From Rhodoblastus sp964425315 (GTDB taxonomy: Bacteria > Pseudomonadota > Alphaproteobacteria > Rhizobiales > Beijerinckiaceae), in contig CAYRNB010000061.1 of assembly GCA_964425315.1 (NCBI GenBank), positions 1 to 19,194 on the forward strand: 19,194 bases of DNA. The letters are read 5' to 3'. Positions within the stretch are counted from its first letter, which is position 1; every line of letters starts with the position of its first letter. This document shows positions 9,674 through 17,222 of the stretch, in pieces. Made by a program: the position numbers and the translations under genes. Below the pieces are notes generated by a model. It did not search any database, was not told the origin of the DNA, and worked only from the letters and a program-made list of their open reading frames with translations.

Positions 9674-11542
9674 CTACCCCGGCGACGGGGCCTGAAGCGC
9701 CGGGATTTCCGGCATGCCCTTGACTTGCGCGCGGACTTTTTTCGCGATCAGCGTCAAATCGTCTCCGGCGAGCGTTTCCTTCTCCAAAAGGCTCTGCGCC
9801 GCCTCGTGATGGATTTCGTGGCACTGATCGAGAATGCCCGAGGCGCGCTGGAACGCCTCGTCGACGAGATTGCGGACCGCCTTGTCGATGGCCGCGCCGG
9901 TCTCCTCGCTTGCGCCCGAGGGCCGCGCGGCGCCCGTCGGAATTTCCAGGTAGCGCGGCCTTTCGTCGATGAAGGAGGCCTGTCCGACCTCCTCCGTCAT
10001 GCCATAGCGGGAAACCATGGAGCGGGCGATTTCGGTGGCGCGCTGCAGGTCGTCGGCGGCGCCGGTGGTCGGCTCGTGGACGATGGCGATTTCCGCGGCG
10101 CGGCCGCCGAGAAGAACCGTCATGCGGTCCTTGAGTTCGGAGCGGGTCATCAGATAGCGGTCGTCGGTCGGCATTTGCATGGTGTAGCCGAGCGCGCCCA
10201 TGCCCCGCGGAATGATCGAAATCTTCTTGACCGGATCGACGCCCGGCAGGGCCATGGCGACGATGGCGTGACCCATTTCGTGATAGGCGACGATCCGCCG
10301 CTCCTGCGGATTGAGCAGGCGCTTACGCTTTTCCGGCCCGGCGATGACCCGCTCGACCGCATTGGTGAAATCGTCCAGATCGACCGTCTGCGCGCCGCGC
10401 CGCGTCGCCAGCGTGGCCGCCTCGTTGACCAGATTGGCGAGATCGGCGCCGGTGAAACCCGGCGTCAAGGCCGCGATCTTCTTCGGGTCGACATCGACGC
10501 CCAAAGTGATCTTCTTGAGATGGATTTCGAGGATTTCCACCCGGCCGTTCCGGTCCGGCCGGTCGATGGAAATCTGGCGGTCGAAGCGGCCGGCGCGCAG
10601 CAGCGCCGGGTCGAGAACTTCCGGCCGGTTGGTCGCGGCGAGCAGCACCACGCCGACGCGCGGGTCGAAACCGTCGAGTTCGCTCAGCAATTGATTGAGC
10701 GTCTGTTCCTTTTCGTCGGCGCCGCCGCCAAGCCCGGCAAGGCCACGCGCCCGGCCGAGCGCGTCCAGTTCGTCGATGAAAATGATGCAAGGAGCGCTGC
10801 CGCGCGCCTGGACGAACAGGTCGCGCACCCGCGCCGCCCCGACGCCGACGAACATTTCGACGAATTCCGAGCCGTTGATCGAGAAGAACGGCACGCCGGC
10901 CTCGCCCGCCACCGCCCGCGCCAGCAAGGTCTTGCCGCAGCCCGGCGGGCCGACAAGCAATATGCCCTTAGGGATTCGCGCGCCGAGCCGGCCGTAAGTA
11001 TTGGGGTCCTTGAGAAAGGCGACGATTTCCGTCAGCTCCTCCTTGGCTTCGTCGACGCCGGCGACATCGGCGAAGCCGGTCTTGATGCCGGTCTCGACAA
11101 AGACCTTGGCCTTGCTCTGGCCGATGGACATGAGAGGCCCCATGCCCTGCCCCATCTTTCGCGTGAGGAAGGACCAGAAGATGAAGAAGAGCGCGATGGG
11201 AATGACCCAGGACAGCACGGTGGCGATCCAGGTCGTGTCGGCGGCGCCGGAAAATTTCACATTGGCCTTTTCGAGATCGCGCGCCATTGCGGGATCGACG
11301 CGGCGGACGAAGAGAACCTTGCGGCCGTTGGGCAGAGGCTTTTTCAGGGTCGCGGTCAGGGATTTGTCGCCGACCTCGACATCGGCCACCTTATCCTGGC
11401 GCAGCATTTCGACGAACTGGCTGTAGGGAACGATTTCCGTGCGCCGCGACGCCATCCACCATTGCTGGACCAGCAGGATGGCGATCCAGGCGAAGAGAAT
11501 GTAGCTGACGTCGAAATGCCATTTCTTTTTCATCATGGCCAT
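9674..11542 (-). CDS. ftsH: ATP-dependent zinc metalloprotease FtsH, divergent copy
   Basis: A 622-residue membrane-anchored AAA+ protease. Two membrane segments: about 14-29 (YILFAWIAILLVQQWW) and 104-126 (WIATVLSWVIPIALFFIFWS), with a short periplasmic domain between them. AAA core: Walker A GPPGCGKT (198-205), Walker B IIFIDELD (253-260), and the second region of homology with ATNRPEVLDPALLRAGRFDR. Zinc site HEMGH (421-425) with a third ligand in AADDLQRAT (about Asp498). Compared with the usual FtsH, Walker A has Cys in place of Thr, Walker B has ELD instead of EID, and the zinc motif is HEMGH, not HEAGH, so this is a diverged paralogue rather than the housekeeping copy beside tilS. Starts at 11542 (ATG), 11536, or a TTG at 11563 are possible; none has a strong ribosome site. 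Confidence 0.95.
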   Translation of the reverse strand: MAMMKKKWHFDVSYILFAWIAILLVQQWWMASRRTEIVPYSQFVEMLRQDKVADVEVGDKSLTATLKKPLPNGRKVLFVRRVDPAMARDLEKANVKFSGAADTTWIATVLSWVIPIALFFIFWSFLTRKMGQGMGPLMSIGQSKAKVFVETGIKTGFADVAGVDEAKEELTEIVAFLKDPNTYGRLGARIPKGILLVGPPGCGKTLLARAVAGEAGVPFFSINGSEFVEMFVGVGAARVRDLFVQARGSAPCIIFIDELDALGRARGLAGLGGGADEKEQTLNQLLSELDGFDPRVGVVLLAATNRPEVLDPALLRAGRFDRQISIDRPDRNGRVEILEIHLKKITLGVDVDPKKIAALTPGFTGADLANLVNEAATLATRRGAQTVDLDDFTNAVERVIAGPEKRKRLLNPQERRIVAYHEMGHAIVAMALPGVDPVKKISIIPRGMGALGYTMQMPTDDRYLMTRSELKDRMTVLLGGRAAEIAIVHEPTTGAADDLQRATEIARSMVSRYGMTEEVGQASFIDERPRYLEIPTGAARPSGASEETGAAIDKAVRNLVDEAFQRASGILDQCHEIHHEAAQSLLEKETLAGDDLTLIAKKVRAQVKGMPEIPALQAPSPG

Positions 11543-11640
11543 TTTTGCGTCCGGATCGAGCAAGCCGTTAGAGCCGAGCTTTATCTTAACGCCTTTTTCC
11601 GCCGCATGGCGCCATCGGCGCGGCCGGCGCGCCGAACTGG

Positions 11641-11650
11641 GTAAATTTAC
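11641..11650. promoter_or_regulatory. 10-bp palindrome GTAAATTTAC in the ftsH / BON divergent spacer
   Basis: GTAAATTTAC is a perfect AT-rich palindrome in an otherwise GC-rich 273-bp divergent spacer, 98 bp from the ftsH ATG and 165 bp from the BON ATG. The position suits a regulator site for one or both genes. No regulator family is assigned. Confidence 0.3.
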
Positions 11651-11804
11651 GGATGTCCGCTTCGCTTGCGCCCGCCGCGCGCGAGAGCATGATTCCCAAA
11701 CGCGGAAGGCGGCTTTTTAAAAGAGATCATGCCCATTCCAGCAGCTTGGGGGTTCGCGACAGGCCCTTCCGCGACCGCGCCGCATTCCTCTGCGCCGGCG
11801 CAAC

Positions 11805-11810
11805 AGGAGG
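11805..11810 (+). promoter_or_regulatory. Ribosome binding site of the BON-domain gene
   Basis: AGGAGG five bases before the ATG at 11816 fixes the start and excludes the longer in-frame start at 11729, whose extra 29 residues are low-complexity Ala/Ser/Pro. Confidence 0.75.
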
Positions 11811-11815
11811 GCGAG

Positions 11816-12463
11816 ATGAAGGACGACAAGATCCGGCGGCGCGTTATGGAAGAGCTCGAATACGATCCGAGCGTTCGCCCCGCCGATATCGGCGTTTCGG
11901 TCGAAAATGGAATCGTCACCCTGAGCGGTCATGTCGCGACCTATGCGGAGAAGCTGGCGGCCGAGGCGGCGGCGCGGCGCGTGCGGGGCGTGCGCGGCAT
12001 CGCCGAGGAAATCGAAGTGCGCTACCCCGAGGAAAAGAAACAGGCCGACGACGAGATCGCAGAGCGCGCGCTGAAAATCATCGCCTGGTACACGACCGTT
12101 CCCGACGACGCCATTCAGGTCAAGGTCGAAAAAGGAATGGTGACGCTCACCGGCGACGTCCAATGGCAATACCAGAAGATCGCCGCCGAAGACGCCGTGC
12201 ACCGGCTCTCGGGCGTTATGGCTGTCGTCAACAATATCAAGGTGACCCAGCCGATCGAGACCGCCGACGTCCAGGGCCGGATCGAGGGCGCGTTCCAGCG
12301 CAACGCCGAAATCGAGGCGGGAAACATCCAGGTTCGCGTTGAGGGCAAGAAGGTCATTCTCAACGGCCGCGTCCATAGCTGGACCGAACGCGTGGCGGCG
12401 GAGCGCGCCGCCTGGTCGGCCTTGGGAGTCGAAGCGGTCGAAAACCACCTGACGCTGGGCTAG
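11816..12463 (+). CDS. Triple BON-domain protein, cytoplasmic
   Basis: A 215-residue protein made almost wholly of three BON repeats: about 1-70, 77-146 and 150-215. Each has the alpha-beta pattern ending in a V-x-x-G-x-V-x-L-x-G strand: VSVENGIVTLSGHV, VKVEKGMVTLTGDV, VRVEGKKVILNGRV, followed by a helix and a G-V strand. BON domains are associated with envelope stress proteins such as OsmY and bind lipid or membrane surfaces. Unlike OsmY, this protein begins MKDDKIRRRVM with no signal peptide, so it would stay in the cytoplasm. It is divergent from ftsH, sharing a 273-bp spacer, and converges on rtcB across a palindrome that contains its own stop codon. The biochemical role is unknown. Confidence 0.92.
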   Translation: MKDDKIRRRVMEELEYDPSVRPADIGVSVENGIVTLSGHVATYAEKLAAEAAARRVRGVRGIAEEIEVRYPEEKKQADDEIAERALKIIAWYTTVPDDAIQVKVEKGMVTLTGDVQWQYQKIAAEDAVHRLSGVMAVVNNIKVTQPIETADVQGRIEGAFQRNAEIEAGNIQVRVEGKKVILNGRVHSWTERVAAERAAWSALGVEAVENHLTLG

Positions 12464-12470
12464 CCCAGCG
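12453..12470. terminator. 18-bp perfect palindrome, likely bidirectional terminator
   Basis: CGCTGGGCTAGCCCAGCG is self-complementary and sits between the convergent BON and rtcB genes; the BON TAG stop is at its centre, and the rtcB stop is three bases away. It gives a seven-pair GC-rich stem with a CTAG loop on both transcripts. The sequence after it is moderately T-rich on the minus side (GGTTTTC) and CTTTC on the plus side. Confidence 0.55.
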
Positions 12471-12473
12471 CTT

Positions 12474-13904
12474 TCAACCCTTCACGCAGATGAGCGGCCG
12501 CAGCCGCGCCACGCGCCGCGCGAGACCCGCCTGCTCCGCGGCGGCGACGACTGCGGCCACGTCCTTGTAGGCCCCGGGCGCCTCCTCGGCGACGCCGCGG
12601 CTCGACGGGCTGCGGATCAGCACGCCCTGCGCGGCGAGATCGTCGACAATCTTGCGTCCACTCCATTGCCGCAGCGCCGCATGGCGCGAAAGCGCCCGCC
12701 CCGCGCCATGGCAGGCGGAGGAAAATGCCCGCGTTTCCGAAGTCGCCTCCCCCGCCAGCACATAGGATTCCGTTCCCATGCTGCCGCCGATGAGCACCGG
12801 CTGGCCGAAGGGCCGCAGGGAGTCCGGCAGGCTTTCATGCCCCGGCCCGAAAGCGCGCGTCGCCCCCTTTCGGTGGACATAGAGCGGGCGAAGCCCGCCG
12901 TCGGCCCTATGGGTCTCGACCTTGCAGGTATTGTGGGAGACGTCGAAAAGCAGCGGCAGCGCGGCGCCGGGGAAATAATGACGGAAGACGCGCCGCGCGT
13001 AATGGGCGAGGATTTCGCGATTGGCCAGCGCGCAATTGACCGCCGCCCGCATGGCGCCGAGATAGCGCCGGCCGATGTCGGAATGGATCGGCGCGCAGGC
13101 AAGCTCGCGGTCGGGAAGCTTGATCGCCGCGCTTGCCGCCGCAACCACCATTTCCTTGGCGAATTCGCCGGCGATCTGATGGCCGAGGCCGCGCGAACCG
13201 CAATGAATGGTGACGACGACCTCGTCCTTGCGCAGGCTGAAGGCTTCCGCCGTCGCGGTATCGAATATGTCGGTCACCGCCTGGACTTCGAGATAATGAT
13301 TGCCCGATCCGAGCGTCCCCATTTCCTCGCGCTGCCGTTTTTTGGCGCGATCCGAGACGTAAGCGGGCTCGGCCCCCTCCGTCTGGCCACCCTCCTCGAT
13401 GCGCTCGAGATCGGATTTCTCCCCCCAGCCCTGCTCGACCGCCCAGCGCGCGCCGCCGACCAGCATCGCCTCCATTTCCGCCGGGCCGAGCGCGATGGCG
13501 CCCTTGCTGCCGAGGCCCGCCGGAATCTGGCGGTAAAGCGAATCCGCAATCTCCGCCTGGAGCGTCAGCACGTCTTTGGTCGCGAGACCCGTCAGGATCG
13601 TGCGCACGCCGCATGAAACGTCGAAGCCGACGCCGCCGGCGGAAATCACCCCGCCATGATCGGGGTCGAAGGCCGCCACGCCGCCGATCGGGAAGCCGTA
13701 GCCCCAATGCGCGTCGGGCATGACATAGCAGGCCTGCACGATCCCCGGCAGCGAGGCGACATTGACTGTCTGCTCAAAAACCTTGTCGTCCATGTCGCGG
13801 ATCAGTTTTTCGTCGGCGTAGATCACGCCCGGAACCCGCATCGGTCCAAAAGGCTCGATGCGCCAGGCCGCGGCGTCGATCCGGGTCAAACGGTTCAAGT
13901 CCAT
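12474..13904 (-). CDS. rtcB: RNA-splicing ligase RtcB (3'-phosphate/5'-OH RNA ligase)
   Basis: A 476-residue Mn- and GTP-dependent ligase joining RNA 2',3'-cyclic or 3'-phosphate ends to 5'-OH ends, as in repair of cleaved tRNA or rRNA. All signatures are present: MPDAHWGYGFPIGG (62-75), GGVGFDVSCGVR (90-101) with metal-binding Asp95 and Cys98, GTLGSGNHYLE (196-206, His203), IHCGSRGLGHQ (233-243, His234), SHNTC (His324), HRKGATRAF (344-352), GSMGTESYVL, and ACHGAGR (397-403), with His399 as the residue guanylylated in the family. The ATG at 13904 has GGAGG five bases upstream. It is the third gene of an operon, 11 bp after archease, its known activator. No RtcR sigma-54 regulator or RtcA is visible in the window. 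Confidence 0.98.
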   Translation of the reverse strand: MDLNRLTRIDAAAWRIEPFGPMRVPGVIYADEKLIRDMDDKVFEQTVNVASLPGIVQACYVMPDAHWGYGFPIGGVAAFDPDHGGVISAGGVGFDVSCGVRTILTGLATKDVLTLQAEIADSLYRQIPAGLGSKGAIALGPAEMEAMLVGGARWAVEQGWGEKSDLERIEEGGQTEGAEPAYVSDRAKKRQREEMGTLGSGNHYLEVQAVTDIFDTATAEAFSLRKDEVVVTIHCGSRGLGHQIAGEFAKEMVVAAASAAIKLPDRELACAPIHSDIGRRYLGAMRAAVNCALANREILAHYARRVFRHYFPGAALPLLFDVSHNTCKVETHRADGGLRPLYVHRKGATRAFGPGHESLPDSLRPFGQPVLIGGSMGTESYVLAGEATSETRAFSSACHGAGRALSRHAALRQWSGRKIVDDLAAQGVLIRSPSSRGVAEEAPGAYKDVAAVVAAAEQAGLARRVARLRPLICVKG

Positions 13905-13909
13905 TCCCG

Positions 13910-13914
13910 CCTCC
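13910..13914 (-). promoter_or_regulatory. rtcB ribosome binding site next to the archease stop
   Basis: GGAGG on the minus strand lies between the archease TGA (13916-13918) and the rtcB ATG (13904), five bases from the start. The two genes are therefore translated in close succession. Confidence 0.65.
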
Positions 13915-13915
13915 G

Positions 13916-14356
13916 TCAGACATCCACGACGCAGGCCGCCGACCAGACCCCCACCTCGTCGCTCGCGACCTTCAAAGCCGTGTAGGTCGCGCCCTTAGGT
14001 TCGCTGGCGGGCGCGTGGCGCGCCGGATCGATCTTTTCGCCCCAGAGCGTTGCCTTCAACGCGCCGTCTTCGATCCGCACGGCGAAAGCGCCGAACACCA
14101 TGCGGCGAACCGCCATTTCATAGATGATGGCGTTCAGCCATTCGATAAAGAGCAATTCGAGATCGGGCGCCTCACAATGCGTCTCCACAGCAACCTTGGC
14201 CGCGACTTCGGCGGAAGTGACGGCGGCGGTCAGCGCCAGGGCCGCCTGTTCGAAGGCCTCCTCCGGCGTCGCGCCGAAGCCGCGCAGGCCGATGTCCGCC
14301 TCGTGCGGGAAATGCTCCCAGCGCGCGGCCGGGCTGAAGGCGGGGCGCGGCCGCAC
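13916..14356 (-). CDS. Archease, RtcB cofactor
   Basis: A 146-residue protein of normal archease length. It shows the diagnostic N-terminal WEHFPHEADIGLRGFGAT (13-30) with a metal-binding Asp21, the helix LELLFIEWLNAIIYE (66-80), and the C-terminal ligands ID-PARH (109-114) with KGATYTALKV (121-130) and the final VVDV. Archease speeds RtcB guanylylation and lets it turn over many times; adjacency to rtcB fits this. It starts with GTG at 14356, whose first base is the last base of the preceding gene's TAG (TAGTG overlap), so translation is coupled. A AAGGA lies about 11 bases upstream. No internal ATG gives an alternative. Confidence 0.95.
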   Translation of the reverse strand: MRPRPAFSPAARWEHFPHEADIGLRGFGATPEEAFEQAALALTAAVTSAEVAAKVAVETHCEAPDLELLFIEWLNAIIYEMAVRRMVFGAFAVRIEDGALKATLWGEKIDPARHAPASEPKGATYTALKVASDEVGVWSAACVVDV

Positions 14357-15042
14357 TAAGCGGATTTCCTTGCGGCGCCAGCCCTCGTCGGCACGCCGCG
14401 CAGCTTTCGCCTGTTGCGGAACAGGCCCGCCTCCACCCTGGCGAAAACCAGACTTTTGCGCCGGTAGCGCCCGAGGTCGATGTCAAGCTTTTCCGCCAGT
14501 TCCTCGATGACCGGCAAGGGCGCCGGATCCGCCTTGGCCCAATGCGGCCTCAACTCGCGCAGGAAGATGTTTGTCGTCACCGGCCCGACGCCATAGAAGG
14601 CGAGAAGACGGTCTTCGAGATCGCCGGCGTCGCGCGCGGCCTCGTGCAAGTGGTTGAGGCTGCCGCGATAATCGGCGAGCAGCGTTTCGCAGTCGCGCAG
14701 GATTTGCGTCGATTTGCGGCCGTCATAGCGCACATAGCCGCCCTCGCGCATGATCGGATTGACCAGGAAATCCCAGCCGGCCGCGATGATTTTCGCCGGG
14801 TTCGTCAGACCGTGCCGGACGAAAGTCGCATAGGTTTTCTTTGCCGTATTTTCCGCAATCCGCGCGCCGAAGAGAATGCTGGCGATGAACCAGAGAAAAC
14901 GATCGGCATCGCCGCCGCCGACCAAATCCAAGCCGAGTTCCTCGGAATAGAGAGGGCTTCTCTCCAGCGCGCGCCGCGAAAGCGAAGCTGTTGAACCGGC
15001 TCGCGTTTCGCCTGCCTTCACAGATCGAGCAGAGGAGGACAT
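14356..15042 (-). CDS. Helix-hairpin-helix DNA glycosylase-like protein (endonuclease III superfamily)
   Basis: A 228-residue mostly helical protein. Residues about 145-164 form a helix-hairpin-helix, LLAFYGVGPVTTNIFLRELR, followed by KADPAPLPV, where the HhH-GPD family has its conserved Asp. Endonuclease III carries a catalytic Lys in its LPGVGRKTA motif; the equivalent position here is Val or Thr, so a lyase activity is unlikely, and this may be a monofunctional or non-catalytic relative. There is no C-terminal iron-sulfur Cys cluster; the C-terminus is basic (RNRRKLRGVPTRAGAARKSA). The ATG at 15042 is preferred to a GTG two codons earlier. It heads the operon with archease and rtcB, which may link DNA or RNA lesion handling to end joining, but the substrate is not known. 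Confidence 0.7.
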   Translation of the reverse strand: MSSSARSVKAGETRAGSTASLSRRALERSPLYSEELGLDLVGGGDADRFLWFIASILFGARIAENTAKKTYATFVRHGLTNPAKIIAAGWDFLVNPIMREGGYVRYDGRKSTQILRDCETLLADYRGSLNHLHEAARDAGDLEDRLLAFYGVGPVTTNIFLRELRPHWAKADPAPLPVIEELAEKLDIDLGRYRRKSLVFARVEAGLFRNRRKLRGVPTRAGAARKSA

Positions 15043-15207
15043 GGTCACGACCCCGCGCCTTCGACCGAATTCGCGAAATTACCCGATCCGCCTCCCTGCG
15101 GCCATGACACGCGTCAACCGTGCGACAATCTTGATCTGCAGCATCGCGCGACACCGCGACGAGGTCGAGAATAGGCGGTCCCGATAAAGCCAAGCGGGGG
15201 CGAGGCC
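15043..15207. other. Divergent spacer between the rtcB operon and the DUF2267 unit
   Basis: This 165-bp gap should hold both promoters. I see no clear -35/-10 pair and no perfect long repeat. A GAGGAGGAC-ATG on the plus strand at about 15033-15043 starts a 48-codon frame, but the spacing is too short and it has no recognisable content. Confidence 0.3.
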
Positions 15208-15633
15208 ATGAAGCTCAGAGAGGTCGAGGAATTGGGCCGCGCGGTCGCCGAAACCGACGCCTGGATCGACGATCTGACGCAAAGGCTCGGCTGGCGCGAA
15301 CGCGGCAAGGCCTATGCCGCTTTGGTCGGCGCGCTGCACGCCTTGCGCGACGCCCTGCCCCGCGACGACGCCATCTATTTAGGCGCACGACTGCCGCTCC
15401 TGCTGCGCGGCCTCTTTTTCGAGGGCTGGAGGCCGGGCGCCCACCCGGGGGCGCAAAGCGTCGCCGCGATCAGCGAGCGCATCCATGAAGCCGTCAACCG
15501 CGATCCGGGCATTGACGCGGAACAGGTCGCCCATGCCGTTTTCGCCCTTCTCGCGGCGCGACTGCCGGCGAGCGAGATCGAGGATGCGCTCGCCGCTCTG
15601 CCGAAGTCGCTGCACGCGCTCTGGCCTTCGTGA
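15208..15633 (+). CDS. DUF2267 domain protein
   Basis: A 141-residue helical protein matching DUF2267 in its typical segments: ETDAWIDDLTQRLGW (15-29), KAYAALVGALHALRDALPRDDAIYLGARLPLLLRGLFFEGWRPG (with the invariant RG-x-FFEGW), then a helical second half ending LPKSLHALWPS. These proteins are soluble, often found next to stress, BON or Hsp20-type genes; the molecular function is unknown. The ATG at 15208 has GGCGAGG close upstream. It is divergent from the HhH-archease-rtcB operon (165 bp) and precedes capA-like by 57 bp, probably as first gene of the plus-strand unit. Confidence 0.88.
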   Translation: MKLREVEELGRAVAETDAWIDDLTQRLGWRERGKAYAALVGALHALRDALPRDDAIYLGARLPLLLRGLFFEGWRPGAHPGAQSVAAISERIHEAVNRDPGIDAEQVAHAVFALLAARLPASEIEDALAALPKSLHALWPS

Positions 15634-15690
15634 GGAGCGAAATCGCCGCGGTCGACGCCACGGCGATCTGCGCGGGGGAGATCGCCGCCA

Positions 15691-16833
15691 ATGAAAATCT
15701 TTCTCTGCGGCGACGTCATGACGGGACGGGGGATCGACCAGGTCCTTCCCCGCCCTTGCGCACCCGTCCTCCACGAACGTTACATGGATTCGGCTCTCGG
15801 CTATATGCGGCTCGCCGAGACGGCGAACGGGCCGATCCCGCGGCCCGTCGATTACGATTACATCTGGGGCGCGGCGCTGGAGGAATGGGAGCGCGCGCGG
15901 CCGCAGGCGCGCATCGTCAATCTCGAAACGAGCGTCACGCGCAGCGACGATTATTGGCCGAAAGGCATCAACTACCGCATGAGCCCGGAGAACGCAGCCT
16001 GCCTGGCTCGCGCCGGGATCGATTGCTGCGTTCTCGCCAATAACCATGTGCTCGATTGGGGAACGGCCGGCTTGCTCGAAACGTTAACGACCCTGGAAGA
16101 CATGCGGATCAAGACCGCCGGCGCCGGCCGCGATCTCGCGGAAGCCATGGCGCCGGCCGCGATCGAAATTCGCGGCGAAGGACGGCTGCTGATCTTCTCT
16201 TTCGCCGACGTCTCCAGCGGCGCGCCGCGGGACTGGGCGGCGAGCGCCGAAGCGCCCGGCATAAACCTCCTGCCGTCGCTTTCGAAAGAATCGGCGGCGG
16301 CGGCGGTCAGGCGGATCGCGCAAGCGAAACGTCCGCGCGATGTGGTCATTGTCTCGATCCACTGGGGGCCGAACTGGGGATATGAAATCGCCGACGACGA
16401 AAGGCTTTTCGCCCATGCCCTGATCGAGCAAGCGGGCGTTTCCATCGTTCACGGCCATTCGTCGCATCACGCCAAGGCCATCGAAATCTTCAACGATCGC
16501 CTCATCCTCCATGGCTGCGGCGATTTCCTGAACGATTACGAAGGCATAGAAGGCGAAGAATCGTTTCGCGGCGATCTCGTGCTGATGTATTTCGCCGACG
16601 TCGATCCCGAAAGCGGCGCGCTTCGGACGCTGGACATGACGCCGCTGCAGATCCGTCGCCTCCAGCTGGCGCGCCCTTCGAAAGAAGACATCGCGTGGCT
16701 GGGCGCGAGGCTCGATCGCGAAAGCTCATCCTTCGGCCTTCGCGTGGCGCCCGGACCAGAGGGAAGGCTCTCGGCGTCCTGGGCAAGGAGAAATTCCTGG
16801 TCATTCACCCATAGAAGAGGAGAAGGCGCATGA
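15691..16833 (+). CDS. CapA-family metallophosphatase-like protein
   Basis: A 380-residue protein of the CapA/PgsA family (calcineurin-like phosphoesterase fold). Metal-site motifs are in order: LCGDVM (5-10), IVNLETSVT (75-83), LANNHVLDWG (115-124), VSIHWGPNWGYE (221-232), VHGHSSHH (253-260) and GCGDFLNDY (275-283). CapA and PgsA are membrane components of poly-gamma-glutamate capsule synthesis, but this protein has no signal peptide or membrane helix and no capB/capC neighbour, so a capsule role is not supported; it is more likely a soluble phosphoesterase. The start at 15691 has only a weak GGGGAG upstream. Its TGA stop overlaps the next gene's ATG (ATGA at 16830-16833). Confidence 0.9.
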   Translation: MKIFLCGDVMTGRGIDQVLPRPCAPVLHERYMDSALGYMRLAETANGPIPRPVDYDYIWGAALEEWERARPQARIVNLETSVTRSDDYWPKGINYRMSPENAACLARAGIDCCVLANNHVLDWGTAGLLETLTTLEDMRIKTAGAGRDLAEAMAPAAIEIRGEGRLLIFSFADVSSGAPRDWAASAEAPGINLLPSLSKESAAAAVRRIAQAKRPRDVVIVSIHWGPNWGYEIADDERLFAHALIEQAGVSIVHGHSSHHAKAIEIFNDRLILHGCGDFLNDYEGIEGEESFRGDLVLMYFADVDPESGALRTLDMTPLQIRRLQLARPSKEDIAWLGARLDRESSSFGLRVAPGPEGRLSASWARRNSWSFTHRRGEGA

Positions 16834-17057
16834 CATCCTTTTCAGACAGCGCGAGCGCGCAAGCCATTCCGAAAAAGCGCAACCCGCGCCATTCCTACGA
16901 CGAAAATCTCGACGAACCGGGCAAACTGATCGAGAGCGAGCCTGTCGACGTTCAGACGGGAACCCCAGACGAAGGAAACGTTCCGGTCGAACGCGTCAGA
17001 GAGGAAGACAAGCCGGGCCCGCCGGTCTTTGAGGAGGACGACAACGGAAACAGATAG
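16830..17057 (+). CDS. Small acidic, probably disordered protein, unknown
   Basis: A 75-residue ORF not matched to any family I know. It begins by ATGA overlap with the capA-like stop, with AGGAG about nine bases upstream, which argues that it is real and translated with capA-like. Composition: 18 Asp/Glu against 9 Lys/Arg, 9 Pro, no Cys or Trp, almost no hydrophobic runs. A basic patch (KKRNPRH, 16-22) is followed by acidic segments, ending FEEDDNGNR. This suggests an intrinsically disordered protein, perhaps an interaction partner of CapA-like or the following CarS-like membrane protein. No function is assigned. Confidence 0.6.
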   Translation: MTSFSDSASAQAIPKKRNPRHSYDENLDEPGKLIESEPVDVQTGTPDEGNVPVERVREEDKPGPPVFEEDDNGNR

Positions 17058-17222
17058 GCAGGCGCCGCCGCCGCCGTTAGGGGCGTCGACGCCCCGGCGC
17101 GCGTCTTTCGGCTTGCCAAGAAGCGCGCCGGCGCGGAAATTCTTTGCCTATTTCGAGTCGCGCCGCGGCCCCCGACCCTCTCGCGGCCGTCCGGCGGCGT
17201 CGGTTTTAAGGGCCCGTCCTCC
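17058..17222. other. Spacer before the CarS-like gene
   Basis: This 165-bp plus-strand spacer is GC-rich and the frame of carS is open through much of it, without a usable ATG or GTG. No terminator or promoter is clear. The true start of carS could lie here on another near-cognate codon. Confidence 0.3.

Noticed and set aside
9725..11644. 639-codon plus-strand ORF antisense to ftsH
   Set aside because: It mirrors the ftsH codons; composition is rich in Arg, Ala, Asp and Gly with no domain or ribosome site.
12666..13616. 316-codon plus-strand ORF antisense to rtcB
   Set aside because: Shadow of rtcB, whose active-site residues are all present on the minus strand.
15041..15187. 48-codon plus-strand frame with GAGGAGG just before its ATG
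   Set aside because: The spacing between GGAGG and ATG is only two bases, part of it lies over the HhH gene start, and the peptide has no family features.
15691..16833. Poly-gamma-glutamate capsule biosynthesis operon
   Set aside because: There is no CapB ligase or CapC membrane protein nearby, and this CapA-like protein has no membrane anchor or signal peptide.
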